NCBI RefSeq assembly: GCF_014697625.1 | Contig: NZ_JACJSG010000015.1 | Coordinates: 1-64,000, forward strand | Source of the DNA: Anabaena azotica FACHB-119 | Lineage (GTDB): Bacteria; Cyanobacteriota; Cyanobacteriia; Cyanobacteriales; Nostocaceae | Length of the DNA: 64,000 nt | Reading direction: 5' to 3' | Shown: positions 36,106-45,703 of the stretch, in pieces | Numbering within the stretch: the stretch's first letter is position 1 | How the letters are laid out: each line of letters starts with the position of its first letter | Made by a program: the position numbers and the translations under genes | Notes under the pieces: model-generated | Database searches by the model: none | Seen by the model: the letters and a program-made list of their open reading frames with translations, nothing else | What the model was told of the DNA's origin: nothing

Positions 36106-36636
36106 TCACCTTCCCCATGAACAAGACTCACCAACCTTAGCCACCAAATCGGCGGGGTTGGTATGTTCGTAATGTTCAAAGGGCTGATGAATCCAGGGGT
36201 TATCAGGTAGATAATCGATGTAGTAATCTGGTTTAAATACGGAACAAGCTTTATACCAAACTACGGCTGTGCGGATTTCCTCTATGGGGGAATCACTATA
36301 TTGTTTCAACCAAGGGATAGTTTCTTCAAGGGTGATTCCAGAGTCTACCAAGTCATCGACTAGGAGAATACGTGAACCTAAAGTTTCCGTGGTCATTGTC
36401 AAGTGACTGGCGACAATTAAATTACCTCTTGGTTGCTCACCTGCACCACTGTAAGAAGACGTTGCTAAAATCGCCAAGGGCTTGTGATAGATCCGGGAAA
36501 TGATATCTCCCACTCGTAGCCCACCCCTGGCGAGACAGACGATTTGATTAAACTCCCAAGCAGACTGATAAATTTGAGCAGCCAGTTGCTCAATCTTATA
36601 GTGATATTCTGACCAAGAAACGTAAAGGTCTGGCAT
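36106..36636 (-). CDS. Purine-type phosphoribosyltransferase
   Basis: A type I PRTase of 176 aa. The PRPP-binding motif is ILLVDDLVDSGITLEE (residues 90-105), with CLARGGLRVGDIISR as the pyrophosphate loop region. Closest in layout to xanthine/hypoxanthine salvage enzymes (Gpt-like), though the base specificity cannot be fixed by eye. It is a single gene convergent with the AEC transporter and divergent from the GPH symporter. Confidence 0.85.
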   Translation of the reverse strand: MPDLYVSWSEYHYKIEQLAAQIYQSAWEFNQIVCLARGGLRVGDIISRIYHKPLAILATSSYSGAGEQPRGNLIVASHLTMTTETLGSRILLVDDLVDSGITLEETIPWLKQYSDSPIEEIRTAVVWYKACSVFKPDYYIDYLPDNPWIHQPFEHYEHTNPADLVAKVGESCSWGR

Positions 36637-36702
36637 AAGGTAAGTAGGTTTTAGGTGATACTTAAAGGCGATCGCAATATTTTAATATGAGCATAAGGTA
36701 TT

Positions 36703-38169
36703 ATGAGTGACTCTACTAGCGATGAAAATACTCAAAAGGCTCAAGATAGTCAAAAGCTAGACCTCAAAACCAAGTTGGCTTATGGTGCTGGAGATTTAGG
36801 CCCGGCAATTACCGCTAATATTTCCATATTCTATCTATTAATTTTCTTTACAAACGTCGCTGGTATAGACATCGGTTTAGCTGGCGGTGTGTTAATAGTT
36901 GGGAAAATTTGGGATGCAATCAACGACCCTTTTGTGGGAGTGTTGACAGATAAAACCAAGTCTCGACGCTGGGGTCGTCGTTTACCTTGGATGTTATACG
37001 GAGCCATTCCTTTCGGAATTTTCTTTTTCTTACAGTGGATTGTACCGCGATTTAGTAGCAATCAAGATAGTAATGTTTGGGGTTTGTTGGGGTATTACGT
37101 AGTGATTGGGGTAATATCCCAAACGTTTTATACGGTAGTAAATTTGCCATATACCGCACTCACTCCAGAACTTACCCAAGATTATGACGAACGCACTAGC
37201 TTGAATAGTTTTCGCTTTGCCTTTTCCATTGGTGGCAGTATTTTATCCTTGTTACTAGCGCGAGAACTTTTCTCACGAGTACCTAATCAGGAACAACAAT
37301 ATATAGTTTATGTAGTTTTAGCAGCAATTTGCACTGTAATATCGGTTGCATCATTATATTGGTGTGTATTTGGATTGCGCGATCGCGTTTTGGCATTTGA
37401 AGCAAAACGCATCCAAGTTGAAGAACCCGCCTCTATTCCTTTTGTTGAACAACTAAAAATCGCTTTTAGCAATCGTCCTTTTCTATTTGTAATTGGCATA
37501 TATCTGTGTTCTTGGTTAGGAGTGCAAATAACCGCTAGTATTATTCCCTTCTTTGTCCTTTACTGTATGTCTCTGACAAATTCAGACGTTGCCACAGTCC
37601 TGCTTGCAGTTCAAGCAACTGCCTTACTCATGTTATTTGTATGGACTGCTTTAAGTAAAAAACTGGGCAAAAAAATAGTTTATTTTCTGGGAATGATTTT
37701 GTGGATTATCGCCGCTTCTGCACTATATTTCTTACAGCCTGGGCAAATAGGTTTAATGTATTTGTTGGCTATCATGGCGGGGTTTGGTGTATCTACAGCT
37801 TACCTAGTTCCCTGGTCAATGATTCCCGATGTCATCGAATTAGACGAACTCCAAACAGGACAACGCCGAGAGGGAATTTTTTACAGCTTCATGGTTTTCT
37901 TGCAGAAACTAGGTTTAGCCTTCGGTTTATTTTTAGTAAGTCAAGCCTTACATACAGCAGGTTTTCAAGAAGTCAAACCTGGACAAAGCACACCACCAAT
38001 ACAACCAGAATCTGCACTTTTAGCTATCCGTATCGTCGTCGGGCCTTTAGCAGTCATCTGTTTAATTTTCGGCTTAATTTTAACCTACTTCTACCCCATC
38101 ACCCGCGAAATGCACGCCCAAATTTTGTTACAACTACAAGAACGTCGGCAAAGAAGGGAGAGTCAATAG
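36703..38169 (+). CDS. GPH-family sugar:cation symporter (MFS)
   Basis: A 12-helix transporter of 488 aa of the glycoside-pentoside-hexuronide type (MelB-like). It starts KLAYGAGDLGPAITANI, has the diagnostic IWDAINDPFVGVLTDKTKSR and WGRRLPWM loops, LPYTALTPELTQDYDERT, and in the second half WSMIPDVIELDELQTGQR. The substrate is probably a sugar or glycoside, driven by H+ or Na+. The C-terminal ~20 residues are charged. The stop codon is within a heptamer array. Confidence 0.92.
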   Translation: MSDSTSDENTQKAQDSQKLDLKTKLAYGAGDLGPAITANISIFYLLIFFTNVAGIDIGLAGGVLIVGKIWDAINDPFVGVLTDKTKSRRWGRRLPWMLYGAIPFGIFFFLQWIVPRFSSNQDSNVWGLLGYYVVIGVISQTFYTVVNLPYTALTPELTQDYDERTSLNSFRFAFSIGGSILSLLLARELFSRVPNQEQQYIVYVVLAAICTVISVASLYWCVFGLRDRVLAFEAKRIQVEEPASIPFVEQLKIAFSNRPFLFVIGIYLCSWLGVQITASIIPFFVLYCMSLTNSDVATVLLAVQATALLMLFVWTALSKKLGKKIVYFLGMILWIIAASALYFLQPGQIGLMYLLAIMAGFGVSTAYLVPWSMIPDVIELDELQTGQRREGIFYSFMVFLQKLGLAFGLFLVSQALHTAGFQEVKPGQSTPPIQPESALLAIRIVVGPLAVICLIFGLILTYFYPITREMHAQILLQLQERRQRRESQ

Positions 38170-38188
38170 TCAACAGTCAACAGTCAAC
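38161..38188. repeat. Heptamer array at the symporter stop codon
   Basis: Four AGTCAAC/AGTCAAT 7-mers; the TAG stop (38167-38169) is part of the first unit. Confidence 0.88.
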
Positions 38189-38364
38189 GTGCAGAGATTC
38201 ACGATATTCTTGCCCTAACTGCATAGCTTCGTCGTATGCTGAGTTATCTTGACTAATTCTTTTTCTCTAGCTCAATTTATATAGTAGCGATCGCTTAACT
38301 TTTTCGCTTCTGTTTCAGAATCACAAATATCTATCGTCGGCTTCAATGACTGGTTAAGCCTAAG

Positions 38365-38724
38365 TTAATAATTCCACTGATTGAGAATCACAAATCGATT
38401 ATTCAGTATGTATTCTGCTGTTTCCAAGTTGGCGATCGCTTTGACTATTATCTGATAACTCATGTTTTTGGCAGCATCAGAATTTTGATAAACAGCCAAA
38501 ATTCCTGAATGTATTGGGTTGGCTTGATGCAACTCATGGAAGTCATCACAATTGCGCGTCAGCAGCACTCGCTGATTTTGTCTTGCATAATCTAACACAA
38601 CTGAATCAGGACGATTCATCAAACCCACTGCATTGACTGTGACTACATCGTGACCTGCTGCTTGAAGAAGATTCACTAAATATTTTGCTTGAGAATCTTC
38701 ATCAAGCAACATTCGTAGACTCAA
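38365..38724 (-). CDS. DUF5615 PIN-like toxin
   Basis: A 119-aa PIN-like protein of the DUF5615 (Mut7-C-like) type: MLLDEDSQAKYLVNLLQAAG, then DSVVLDYARQNQRVLLTRNC and DDFHELHQ. The early Asp/Glu pair, TRNCDDF and later acidic residues fit the PIN metal site. The start overlaps the end of the upstream gene by 23 bp, a layout typical of DUF433/DUF5615 toxin-antitoxin pairs. RNase activity is inferred. Confidence 0.88.
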   Translation of the reverse strand: MSLRMLLDEDSQAKYLVNLLQAAGHDVVTVNAVGLMNRPDSVVLDYARQNQRVLLTRNCDDFHELHQANPIHSGILAVYQNSDAAKNMSYQIIVKAIANLETAEYILNNRFVILNQWNY

Positions 38725-39085
38725 GCGTAACTCCTTTAGCTTCTAAACGATGACGTTCTTCATCAGCTTCTAATTTCAGTAGTTCTTGATGACTTTCACA
38801 ATAACTAATCGCTTCACAGATAGCGGATATGGGTAAATCCCAGTTTTCTGCAGCTTGTTCTGGTGACATCTCATTTGCAATCATGTCTTGCCAAACAGTT
38901 GAAGCAAGTAGTTTACGTCCTTTAATATAAAGTTGTTTACGCCAAGAGTGAGGACGCGCAACTAGATACTGCCAGTTGTCCATCTGAGGCTGGTCTTGCA
39001 GGGATTGAATTACAGCGTTAATCAAAGCAAGGCGATCGCTTACTGGAAGTCTACAGGCTTGTTCCTTCAGTTCTTGCAAAGACAT
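38702..39085 (-). CDS. DUF433-type antitoxin
   Basis: A 127-aa protein whose N-terminus (LKEQACRLPVSDRLALINAV) resembles addiction-module components and whose C-terminal helix-turn-helix-like part (NEMSPEQAAENWDLPISAIC and CEAISYCESHQELL) matches DUF433. It precedes the DUF5615 gene and overlaps it by 23 bp. Expected role: bind and neutralise the PIN-like partner and repress the operon. Confidence 0.87.
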   Translation of the reverse strand: MSLQELKEQACRLPVSDRLALINAVIQSLQDQPQMDNWQYLVARPHSWRKQLYIKGRKLLASTVWQDMIANEMSPEQAAENWDLPISAICEAISYCESHQELLKLEADEERHRLEAKGVTLESTNVA

Positions 39086-39181
39086 AGGAAAACCCTCAAA
39101 CAGAGGTTTGCATCTTAATTTTAGTACATTTGATTATTGAGTTTGCTGGTGTAAAAACAGACTGGGATGAAGGCGATCAGA

Positions 39182-40417
39182 TTAATGAATTTTTTCGAGT
39201 TCAAATTCAAGTTTTAACAACTCCTTCTGATAATCTTGCACCGCTTGACGAAGTAAAAATTCTCTATTAGTTTTTTCCCAAATTTTTAACCCTCTTTCGG
39301 AGAAAGGTATAACCATATTATGTGCAACAGCTAAAAAGTTTTGGAACTGTTGACCAAGGTCTTTACATTCTATAGGAGGAACACCCAAATTACTTGACTC
39401 ATGATAAACTTTAGTTAATTCAATCTCAAAATTTGACATCTGACTAACATATTCCAATTCATCTAATTTCCCTGAATCGTACTTATTTATCACCTCTTTG
39501 ATTCCAGCAACTATATTTTTTACTATATCCCTAATTTTAAGCATGGAATCCAAATAATCTTCTTTCCTAACCTCAGATGCAGTTAGTAAATTTGATAAAT
39601 CTCTATATTTTTCGTTCCAATCGACGATTATTCCACCATCAATAGATTCGCCCTCTAACCTCATAGGTGAAAATTCAGGAGCTAAGTTTTCACTAATCCA
39701 TTGAGTTCTACATATCCAATTTGTTCTGCTTAAATCATCTAGAGATAAGTAAATAAAAAGCCAAATAACGTCTGTGTTTTTGCCTTTCCAATGTTCTTTG
39801 GCTGTTGTGTTTCTATAGTATTGTCTAGTTGTTAAATCAGCATTCACCTCTTTTATGATTTGATAAATCTCATATTTGTTTAACTCTCTGCTCAAAACTA
39901 TATTAGCAGAATACCTTTTTGCTACAGCATGACTTTTATCGCTTAAAGAAATAATAATATACTTATTATGTGCAGTTAATTTTCTACTAAAATTTTGAAT
40001 TGCTTCTTTAGAGTTTTGCTCAACTTTGTTTTCAAATGGGACAATTAATTTCCAGCCTTTTCCAGTATTTTGGACAGTTTCTTGATTAACTATTTGCCAA
40101 TATGCAATTTCTTCTTTGATATTATATAGAATAACTAGTACAGGTAAGGAATGTTCTTGCCAATACTCTAGATGTTTTGTTTCACCGCGAAAGATGATCC
40201 CGGTTTCTGTTTTTTCTTTAAACCAGCTATCTCCTGATTTTATTTGTAATGCAATTAGTTTGCCTGTGGCTTGTTCATTTTCAACTATCTCAACATGAGC
40301 GTCAATACCATAGTCTTCTATGGGTTGCTCACGAAATATCCAACCTAATTTAGTGAAGAGTAGTTGTGTACTAGTAACACCAATTCTTCCTATTTGTGAA
40401 TTTGCATCAGCTTTCAT
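39182..40417 (-). CDS. DUF4365-domain protein, putative nuclease-fold defence protein
   Basis: A 411-aa protein with an N-terminal DUF4365 domain: IGVTSTQLLFTKLGWIFREQ, then EDYGIDAHVEIV (D35, D39, E43) and LIALQIKSG (Q58, K60), a PD-(D/E)xK-like acidic/QxK arrangement. The remaining ~270 residues are helical and unassigned, ending with a charged coil. DUF4365 proteins are common in phage-defence neighbourhoods. No operon partner is close, but the whole 38.4-41.6 kb block is toxin/defence-like and on one strand. Biochemical activity is unknown. Confidence 0.75.
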   Translation of the reverse strand: MKADANSQIGRIGVTSTQLLFTKLGWIFREQPIEDYGIDAHVEIVENEQATGKLIALQIKSGDSWFKEKTETGIIFRGETKHLEYWQEHSLPVLVILYNIKEEIAYWQIVNQETVQNTGKGWKLIVPFENKVEQNSKEAIQNFSRKLTAHNKYIIISLSDKSHAVAKRYSANIVLSRELNKYEIYQIIKEVNADLTTRQYYRNTTAKEHWKGKNTDVIWLFIYLSLDDLSRTNWICRTQWISENLAPEFSPMRLEGESIDGGIIVDWNEKYRDLSNLLTASEVRKEDYLDSMLKIRDIVKNIVAGIKEVINKYDSGKLDELEYVSQMSNFEIELTKVYHESSNLGVPPIECKDLGQQFQNFLAVAHNMVIPFSERGLKIWEKTNREFLLRQAVQDYQKELLKLEFELEKIH

Positions 40418-40447
40418 AAAACTTCCGATTTCTATTTATTATTTATT

Positions 40448-40576
40448 TTACATGAGTTCACCCTGCGGCATAGGTTTCTGAATAATCTGACCATCAATGT
40501 ACTCACTGGCAGGTTTTGTTTCTGGTAGTTTCAGAAACTCCTCTATTGTCAAAGCTTGGGATGGTGTCTGTACCAT
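40448..40576 (-). pseudogene. Truncated Uma2-family gene (N-terminal fragment)
   Basis: A 42-codon frame reads MVQTPSQALTIEEFLKLPET and then SEYIDGQIIQKPMPQGEL before stopping. This is the characteristic N-terminus of a Uma2 (DUF820) protein, normally ~190 aa; the nuclease core is absent. It is a remnant between the DUF4365 and S1-domain genes. It may still be translated because its start context is intact. Confidence 0.75.
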
Positions 40577-40604
40577 TGGTGGATTCCTTGAGAATGCCAG
40601 ATTG

Positions 40605-40922
40605 TCAAACAATCAAAGCAGGACTTTTTAACGGGACAAGTGCTTTATGTAGCACACTAGGTTTGGCACACAGATACACTTGACTAGAATTTTTTTCGTT
40701 GTATCCAACAACTACAGCGCCTATGGTTTGACCAATTTCAGGATACATTTGCTCATTCATTTCTCCTTCATCTAAAAAATCTGGGATTTTAATTAACCCC
40801 TTGACTAAAGATTCACCAATATCTACAAACACACCAAAAGGAGTATGATATTCCACTTTCCCCTGGACAAACTGACCTAGCTGGTACTTAGACTTGATTT
40901 GTTCCCAATTTTTACTATCCAT
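40605..40922 (-). CDS. Single S1 RNA-binding domain protein
   Basis: A 105-aa protein consisting of one S1/OB fold: YQLGQFVQGKVEYHTPFGVF, then DIGESLVKGLIKIPDF and a final strand with GYNEKNSSQVYLCAKPS. Such small S1 proteins bind RNA; no partner domain is present. It follows a small overlapping frame and the Doc toxin on the same strand. Function unknown; translation control or RNA protection would be guesses. Confidence 0.82.
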   Translation of the reverse strand: MDSKNWEQIKSKYQLGQFVQGKVEYHTPFGVFVDIGESLVKGLIKIPDFLDEGEMNEQMYPEIGQTIGAVVVGYNEKNSSQVYLCAKPSVLHKALVPLKSPALIV

Positions 40923-40927
40923 GATGT

Positions 40928-41071
40928 CTACCGTGGTTTAAGAACTCGTGGAAATTGGTTGAGGATGGGAAACAGACTTTGAGGAATGACTACCTCAATG
41001 CGATCGCATCCGTCTTTTTCATCATAGCGATACTCAAGTGGCTTAAAAAGTGTGCTGCCGTAACCATTCAA
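40928..41071 (-). CDS. Possible 47-aa protein between Doc and S1 genes
   Basis: An open frame starting TTG at 41071, inside the end of the Doc gene in another frame, reads LNGYGSTLFKPLEYRYDEKD, continues GCDRIEVVIPQSLFPILNQF and stops just before the S1 gene. The amino-acid pattern looks protein-like, and it exactly fills the gap between the neighbours, but the non-ATG start and short length leave doubt. It could be a remnant of a longer gene. Confidence 0.4.
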   Translation of the reverse strand: MNGYGSTLFKPLEYRYDEKDGCDRIEVVIPQSLFPILNQFPRVLKPR

Positions 41072-41423
41072 TGAACGCATCGCGCTTGAGATTACCTGAT
41101 GCTACCATCAAAATAATTTGTTCTTGTTCATCAACGGTAGCAATAATTTCCATGCCATTTAATATCAGAAAAGTTTCCATTGCCGCATGACCAGTGCGCT
41201 TATTGCCATCAAGAAATGGATGATTCATGATAATTGAAAAGCCTAAAGTAACAGCTTTGTCAATGACGTTTGGATACAAATCTTCACCGCCAAATGTCAT
41301 GCGAGGTTGAGCGATCGCCGATTCCAAGCTACCTAAATCCCGGATACCTATCGCTCCTCCTGACTGTTCAATAATCTGGTAATGCAAATTCAGCACCTCA
41401 ATTAATGACAGATAACGTATCAT
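41043..41423 (-). CDS. doc: Doc (death-on-curing) Fic-family toxin
   Basis: A 126-aa Fic-fold toxin. The Fic motif is HPFLDGNKRTGH (H68 to R76), with IRDLGSLESAIAQP and the flap TFGGEDLYP upstream as in Doc proteins. Doc phosphorylates elongation factor Tu in known systems; here activity is inferred. The ATG overlaps the antitoxin stop (41420-41423), so the pair is translationally coupled. Confidence 0.93.
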   Translation of the reverse strand: MIRYLSLIEVLNLHYQIIEQSGGAIGIRDLGSLESAIAQPRMTFGGEDLYPNVIDKAVTLGFSIIMNHPFLDGNKRTGHAAMETFLILNGMEIIATVDEQEQIILMVASGNLKRDAFIEWLRQHTF

Positions 41424-41617
41424 GCTAAACGTCGGTAAAGTTCAGCATTTTTTTTCAGTACATAATTTGCTGCTTCATTAAAATCACTTTTTTGCTCACT
41501 TAACCATTCTTCTATGCTGGCACTCAGCAAAGCTTCCAGAGAAATTCCATGCAGTTTTGCTAATTCTTGTAACTTTTGTAATTGGTTATCTGGAATATCA
41601 ATAGTAATAGAAGCCAT
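41420..41617 (-). CDS. Ribbon-helix-helix antitoxin paired with Doc
   Basis: A 65-aa protein: MASITIDIPDNQLQKLQELA forms the beta strand and first helix of a ribbon-helix-helix, followed by GISLEALLSASIEEWL and a C-terminal helix that would wrap the toxin. It is not classical Phd but occupies the antitoxin position, overlapping the Doc start by 4 bp. The start ATG has GGAGATAA upstream. Confidence 0.85.
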   Translation of the reverse strand: MASITIDIPDNQLQKLQELAKLHGISLEALLSASIEEWLSEQKSDFNEAANYVLKKNAELYRRLA

Positions 41618-41667
41618 TGATTTATCTCCTACCTTGGCGAATAAAGTGTATATTTATCGAAAATTAT

Positions 41668-44600
41668 CTAAACAACAGCCGCCTCTGCAATTGCTCCCTG
41701 CATTTTACTCATTGCATCAATCAAACTTTGCAATTGTTGATCAGCTTTCAGCACTGCTAAACCGCGCACTGTCACCTTACCAGGAGAGTAAACAAAGCGT
41801 GTCTTGAGATGTTCTGGTAAATTCGCCGCCAGTAAATTCCAAGCGGGTTCTTCCATTGGCGTTTCTAAAACTACGTGCTGTTTATTCTCTGGTTTGATGC
41901 GGCTAAATCCTAATTTCTTCGCCAATTGTTTCAGTTCCATCACCCGCAAGAGTTGATTGGCGCTGACTGGTAAAGTACCATAGCGATCGCTCCACTCGCC
42001 TGCAATCTGCGTTAACTCTTCTTTCGACTTCGCCGCCGCAACTGCACGATATGCACTCATCTTTTGGTCAATATCAGGAATATAATCAGCCGGGATAAAG
42101 GCGGTGAGGTTGAGGTCGATTTGGGTATCGTCAACTTTAGGAATTTCTTGACCGCGAATTTCCCTAATTGACTCCTCCAACATTTCCATGTACAAATCAA
42201 AACCAATGGCTTCCATTTGACCGGACTGTTCTGCACCTAGCAAGTTACCCACACCCCGAATTTCCATGTCACGCATTGCTAGTTGATAGCCGGAACCCAG
42301 TTGCGTAAATTCTTGAATCGCTCGTAATCTCTGCCTTGCCGCATCCGATAAGGCGCGTTGTTTAGGATAAAATAACCATGCGTGGGCTTGAATCCCCGCA
42401 CGTCCTACCCTTCCCCGTAACTGGTAAAGTTGCGATAACCCGAAGCGGTGAGCATCTTCAATTAAGATGGTGTTGACACGGGGAATATCTAACCCAGATT
42501 CAATAATTGTTGTACACACTAATATATCTGCTTCACCATTGCTAAAAGTGAGCATGGTTGATTCTAACTCGCTCTCGTCCATTTGCCCGTGAGCGATCGC
42601 AAATCTCGCACCCGGAACCATTTCCCGCAATGCGGTTGTTGTCTCCTCAATTCCCTCCACGCGGGGAACCACATAAAACACCTGTCCGCCTCGATCCAAT
42701 TCTTGACGAATTGCACTGCGTATGGTTTCCGGTTGTTTGGGTGCAAGATGGGTTTTAATTGGTCTTCTGGTGGGGGGTGGTGTGGTAATTAAACTCATTT
42801 CCCTGATCCCCGATAAAGACATATACAGGGTGCGAGGGATGGGTGTGGCGGAGAGAGTCAAAACATCAAGTTGGGTTTTTAAAGTTTTGATTTTTTCCTT
42901 TTGGTTCACCCCAAACCGTTGTTCCTCATCTATTACCAACAACCCTAAATCTTTGAAGTTGACACCCTTACCTAAAAGTTGGTGTGTCCCCACAACTACA
43001 TCTAACTCACCCGTTGCTAATCGTTTTTGAATATCCCGCCGTTCCTCTGCTGTGCGGAAACGGTTAAGTAACCCGATATTTACAGGATAGGGTGCAAAGC
43101 GTTCTTTCAGGGTGTGGTAATGTTGTTGAGTAAGAATTGTGGTAGGTGCTAAGAGTGCAACTTGTTTACCAGCCGTCACCGCCTTGAAAATGGCGCGTAT
43201 CGCTACTTCCGTCTTCCCAAAACCCACATCACCACATACTAACCGATCCATTGGGCGATCGCTTTCCATATCCCGTTTCACATCTTGGACAGCTTTTAGC
43301 TGGTCGGTTGTGGGTTGGTAAGGGAAAGAATCTTCCATTTCCTCTTGCCAAGGCATATCTTGAGGATAGGCGAAACCTTGCTGTTGCGATCGCGCCGCGT
43401 ATAATTTCAGCAAGTCCACCGCTAATTTCTTAATCGCCTTACGGACGCGGTTCTTAGTATTATCCCAAGCTTTCCCCGTCATCTTGTGCAGTTCCGGCGC
43501 TTTATCTCCCGTACTACGGAACCGAGATAAAGACCCGACTTGATCAGCCGCTACCCTTAACAGACCATCAGCATACTGCACCACGATATAATCACGGGTT
43601 TCATCGTTAATTGTCAGACTTTCCAGCTTGACAAACTTGCCAATCCCATGACTTTTGTGAACTACATAATCTCCCGGACGCAGCTTATTGGGGTCAACTT
43701 GCTTAGAAGCCGCCTTGCGCCGTTTACGGATATAACTTGGTGTCGCTAGGGAGTGCTGACCGTAAAATTCCCGGTCAGTGATGACTACTAGACGATAGGT
43801 AGGGAGAATAAAACCTTCCAACTCCGCCAAACCAGAATATTTTATGGCTACAGGTGTATGGTTGATTACCAACTTGTCAATTGCTTGATAATCGCGGGGA
43901 TTGGGGATAAACTGGGCTGGACAATCGTGTTCTTGGAGTAGGGAAACAGAACGGGAAGGCTGCGCCGAGAGTAACCAGATAGAGAAATTGCGATCGCGCT
44001 CTTGTCTTAATGTATCTGCTAATTTAGCAAACTGATGGGGTGTTACAGGCACAGACCGACTCGCCAAATTGATCCCGCTATTTTCCTCAGCTAATTCTGA
44101 TAAATATAAAGTTTTAAATCGAGTTACATCAGCCAAACATTCCTCAAAAGACCGATGAATCTTCGGTAATTGTACAGTGCCTAGATCCTCTTCCCCAGTC
44201 CCCAGCGACCATTGTTCCTCCGCATTTTCCACCCAGCGATCGCTATGTGCATGACATTGTTCTGGCTCATCAATCGCAATTATAGTATTCTCAGGCAAAT
44301 AATCTAACACTGATGCAGGTTGCCCAAAAGCCAAACCCAAAAACCGCCGCGTCCCTTCTATAACTTGCGATTCTTCTGTCCCAAAGGGATCAGAACTTAA
44401 CTCAGCACTCAGCAGTTGGAACTCAGCACTATCTTTCAGCGCAGTTGTCACAATAGGGGCAAAGCTTGTAGGTGTAAGCACAATTTGGGGTATTTTGTCA
44501 AGCGCTGAACGTTGAGTATTGGGATCAAATTCCCGTATTTGCTCAATTTCATCACCAAACCATTCCAAACGCACTGGTAATTCTGAGGAAACTGGGAAGA

Positions 44601-45237
44601 CATCAACAATATCACCGCGCCGACTCCATTGTCCCTCAGTTTCCACCAAGGGAACCCGTTCGTATCCCAAAGTAGTAATTTTCTCGCTGAAAGTATCTAA
44701 ATCAAATTCCAGCCCCCGCTTGAGCGTGAGACAAAAAGGCGTAAAAGCATCAGGCGGTGGTAAATGAGGTTGTAAAGCCCCAACAGTCGCCACAACAGCT
44801 ATTTTATTTTGTTGACTATTGACTGTTGACTGTTGACTATTGACTGTTGACTGTTGACTATTGACTATTGACTGTTGACTATTGACTATTGACTGTTGAC
44901 TCTTCAACAAATCAGCCAAAACCTGCATTTGACCCCAAGTCATTTCCGTTTCCGGGTCAAATGGTTCGTAGGGAGAGGCTTCCGATGTGGGGTAAAAATG
45001 TACTGTAGACCATCCCATCGCCTCCAACTGGGCGTAGGCGCGTCCGGCTTCTTCTAAGGTGGCACAGACAACAAATAAATTACTACCACAATTCTGAGCC
45101 AATGCCGAGGCTACCAAGCCTTTGGGTAAGCGGGGAATACCATTTAAGCGTAAATCCTGTTGACGATTAAGCTTAGAAAGTAACTCAGTAGTGAGTGGCG
45201 ATCGCGCCAAGGCACGCACAATAGAAGAAAATGCCAT
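41668..45237 (-). CDS. mfd: Transcription-repair coupling factor Mfd, with in-frame heptamer insertion
   Basis: A 1189-aa SF2 translocase that removes stalled RNA polymerase and recruits UvrA. The N-terminal UvrB-like module, the RNAP-interacting domain ([17 protein letters not shown]) and helicase motifs are all present: [12 protein letters not shown] (Walker A), IDEEQRFG (II), LSATPIPRT (III), [11 protein letters not shown] and QLRGRVGR (V/VI). The TRCF C-terminal domain follows. Residues 113-143 (nt 44809-44901) are encoded by 13 tandem heptamers and read as [14 protein letters not shown] repeats, an insertion in the N-terminal module not expected in the family. Start ATG 45237 matches homologues. 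Confidence 0.96.
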   Translation of the reverse strand: MAFSSIVRALARSPLTTELLSKLNRQQDLRLNGIPRLPKGLVASALAQNCGSNLFVVCATLEEAGRAYAQLEAMGWSTVHFYPTSEASPYEPFDPETEMTWGQMQVLADLLKSQQSIVNSQQSIVNSQQSTVNSQQSTVNSQQNKIAVVATVGALQPHLPPPDAFTPFCLTLKRGLEFDLDTFSEKITTLGYERVPLVETEGQWSRRGDIVDVFPVSSELPVRLEWFGDEIEQIREFDPNTQRSALDKIPQIVLTPTSFAPIVTTALKDSAEFQLLSAELSSDPFGTEESQVIEGTRRFLGLAFGQPASVLDYLPENTIIAIDEPEQCHAHSDRWVENAEEQWSLGTGEEDLGTVQLPKIHRSFEECLADVTRFKTLYLSELAEENSGINLASRSVPVTPHQFAKLADTLRQERDRNFSIWLLSAQPSRSVSLLQEHDCPAQFIPNPRDYQAIDKLVINHTPVAIKYSGLAELEGFILPTYRLVVITDREFYGQHSLATPSYIRKRRKAASKQVDPNKLRPGDYVVHKSHGIGKFVKLESLTINDETRDYIVVQYADGLLRVAADQVGSLSRFRSTGDKAPELHKMTGKAWDNTKNRVRKAIKKLAVDLLKLYAARSQQQGFAYPQDMPWQEEMEDSFPYQPTTDQLKAVQDVKRDMESDRPMDRLVCGDVGFGKTEVAIRAIFKAVTAGKQVALLAPTTILTQQHYHTLKERFAPYPVNIGLLNRFRTAEERRDIQKRLATGELDVVVGTHQLLGKGVNFKDLGLLVIDEEQRFGVNQKEKIKTLKTQLDVLTLSATPIPRTLYMSLSGIREMSLITTPPPTRRPIKTHLAPKQPETIRSAIRQELDRGGQVFYVVPRVEGIEETTTALREMVPGARFAIAHGQMDESELESTMLTFSNGEADILVCTTIIESGLDIPRVNTILIEDAHRFGLSQLYQLRGRVGRAGIQAHAWLFYPKQRALSDAARQRLRAIQEFTQLGSGYQLAMRDMEIRGVGNLLGAEQSGQMEAIGFDLYMEMLEESIREIRGQEIPKVDDTQIDLNLTAFIPADYIPDIDQKMSAYRAVAAAKSKEELTQIAGEWSDRYGTLPVSANQLLRVMELKQLAKKLGFSRIKPENKQHVVLETPMEEPAWNLLAANLPEHLKTRFVYSPGKVTVRGLAVLKADQQLQSLIDAMSKMQGAIAEAAVV
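44811..44901. repeat. Thirteen-copy heptamer array inside mfd
   Basis: Exactly thirteen GTTGACT/ATTGACT units (91 bp) lie in the coding frame. Because 91 is not a multiple of three, the array does not preserve frame by itself; loss or gain of one unit would shift the frame of mfd. Confidence 0.95.
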
Positions 45238-45424
45238 AAGTTGGGAGTCGTTGCAGAACAGAAATCGAGAGATAGCCTATGTCAACTATTTTAGAAGTCT
45301 TAACACTCCTCTTAATATTTCTGTAGAACAATCATAGTGAACAAGTTCAGGAATCCATAAAAAACATCAACCCCTAGCCTGTAGCCTCGAAGCGTTAAAG
45401 CTACTAACCTGTGTATAGTTAAAG

Positions 45425-45703
45425 CATTGTTTCACTAACCTCACCCTTCTAGGGTGAGGATTGGAATAACCAATTATTCCAACGCAAGAAGTGAATAGCC
45501 AGTTGAGACACAATCTAGTACACACTTCCGAATGTTTCGGTAGTTCGGACTATTTGTAAGCCTGATTGGTACAGGCGTTAGATAAAGCCCTTACGGGTTC
45601 GCCAGTTGCCTACGGAGGGAAACCCTCCTACAGCACTGGACTCACTAAGACATCTTGATTGTGTTGGGCGAAGCGACTAAAACAATTTTGGGTTATACCA
45701 ACA
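45425..45703 (+). ncRNA. Putative omega RNA (guide RNA scaffold) of the IsrB-like gene
   Basis: A gene-free leader with many complementary arms. TTCACT (45431) pairs with AGTGAA (45490) and encloses two hairpins, CCTCACCC/GGGTGAGG and TTGGAATAA/TTATTCCAA. These are followed by CCGAA-TGT-TTCGG, GCCTG/CAGGC, CCAGT/ACTGG enclosing GGAGGG-AAA-CCCTCC. IscB/IsrB omega RNAs are encoded directly upstream of the protein with the guide at the 5' end, so the ~20 bases before 45431 are the predicted guide. Confidence 0.6.

Noticed and set aside
42558..43433. Plus-strand frames inside mfd
   Set aside because: They mirror conserved helicase motifs of mfd and have no independent features.
45659..45703. Upstream TTG start for the IsrB-like protein
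   Set aside because: The added 15 residues precede the family N-terminus and lie in the structured leader RNA.
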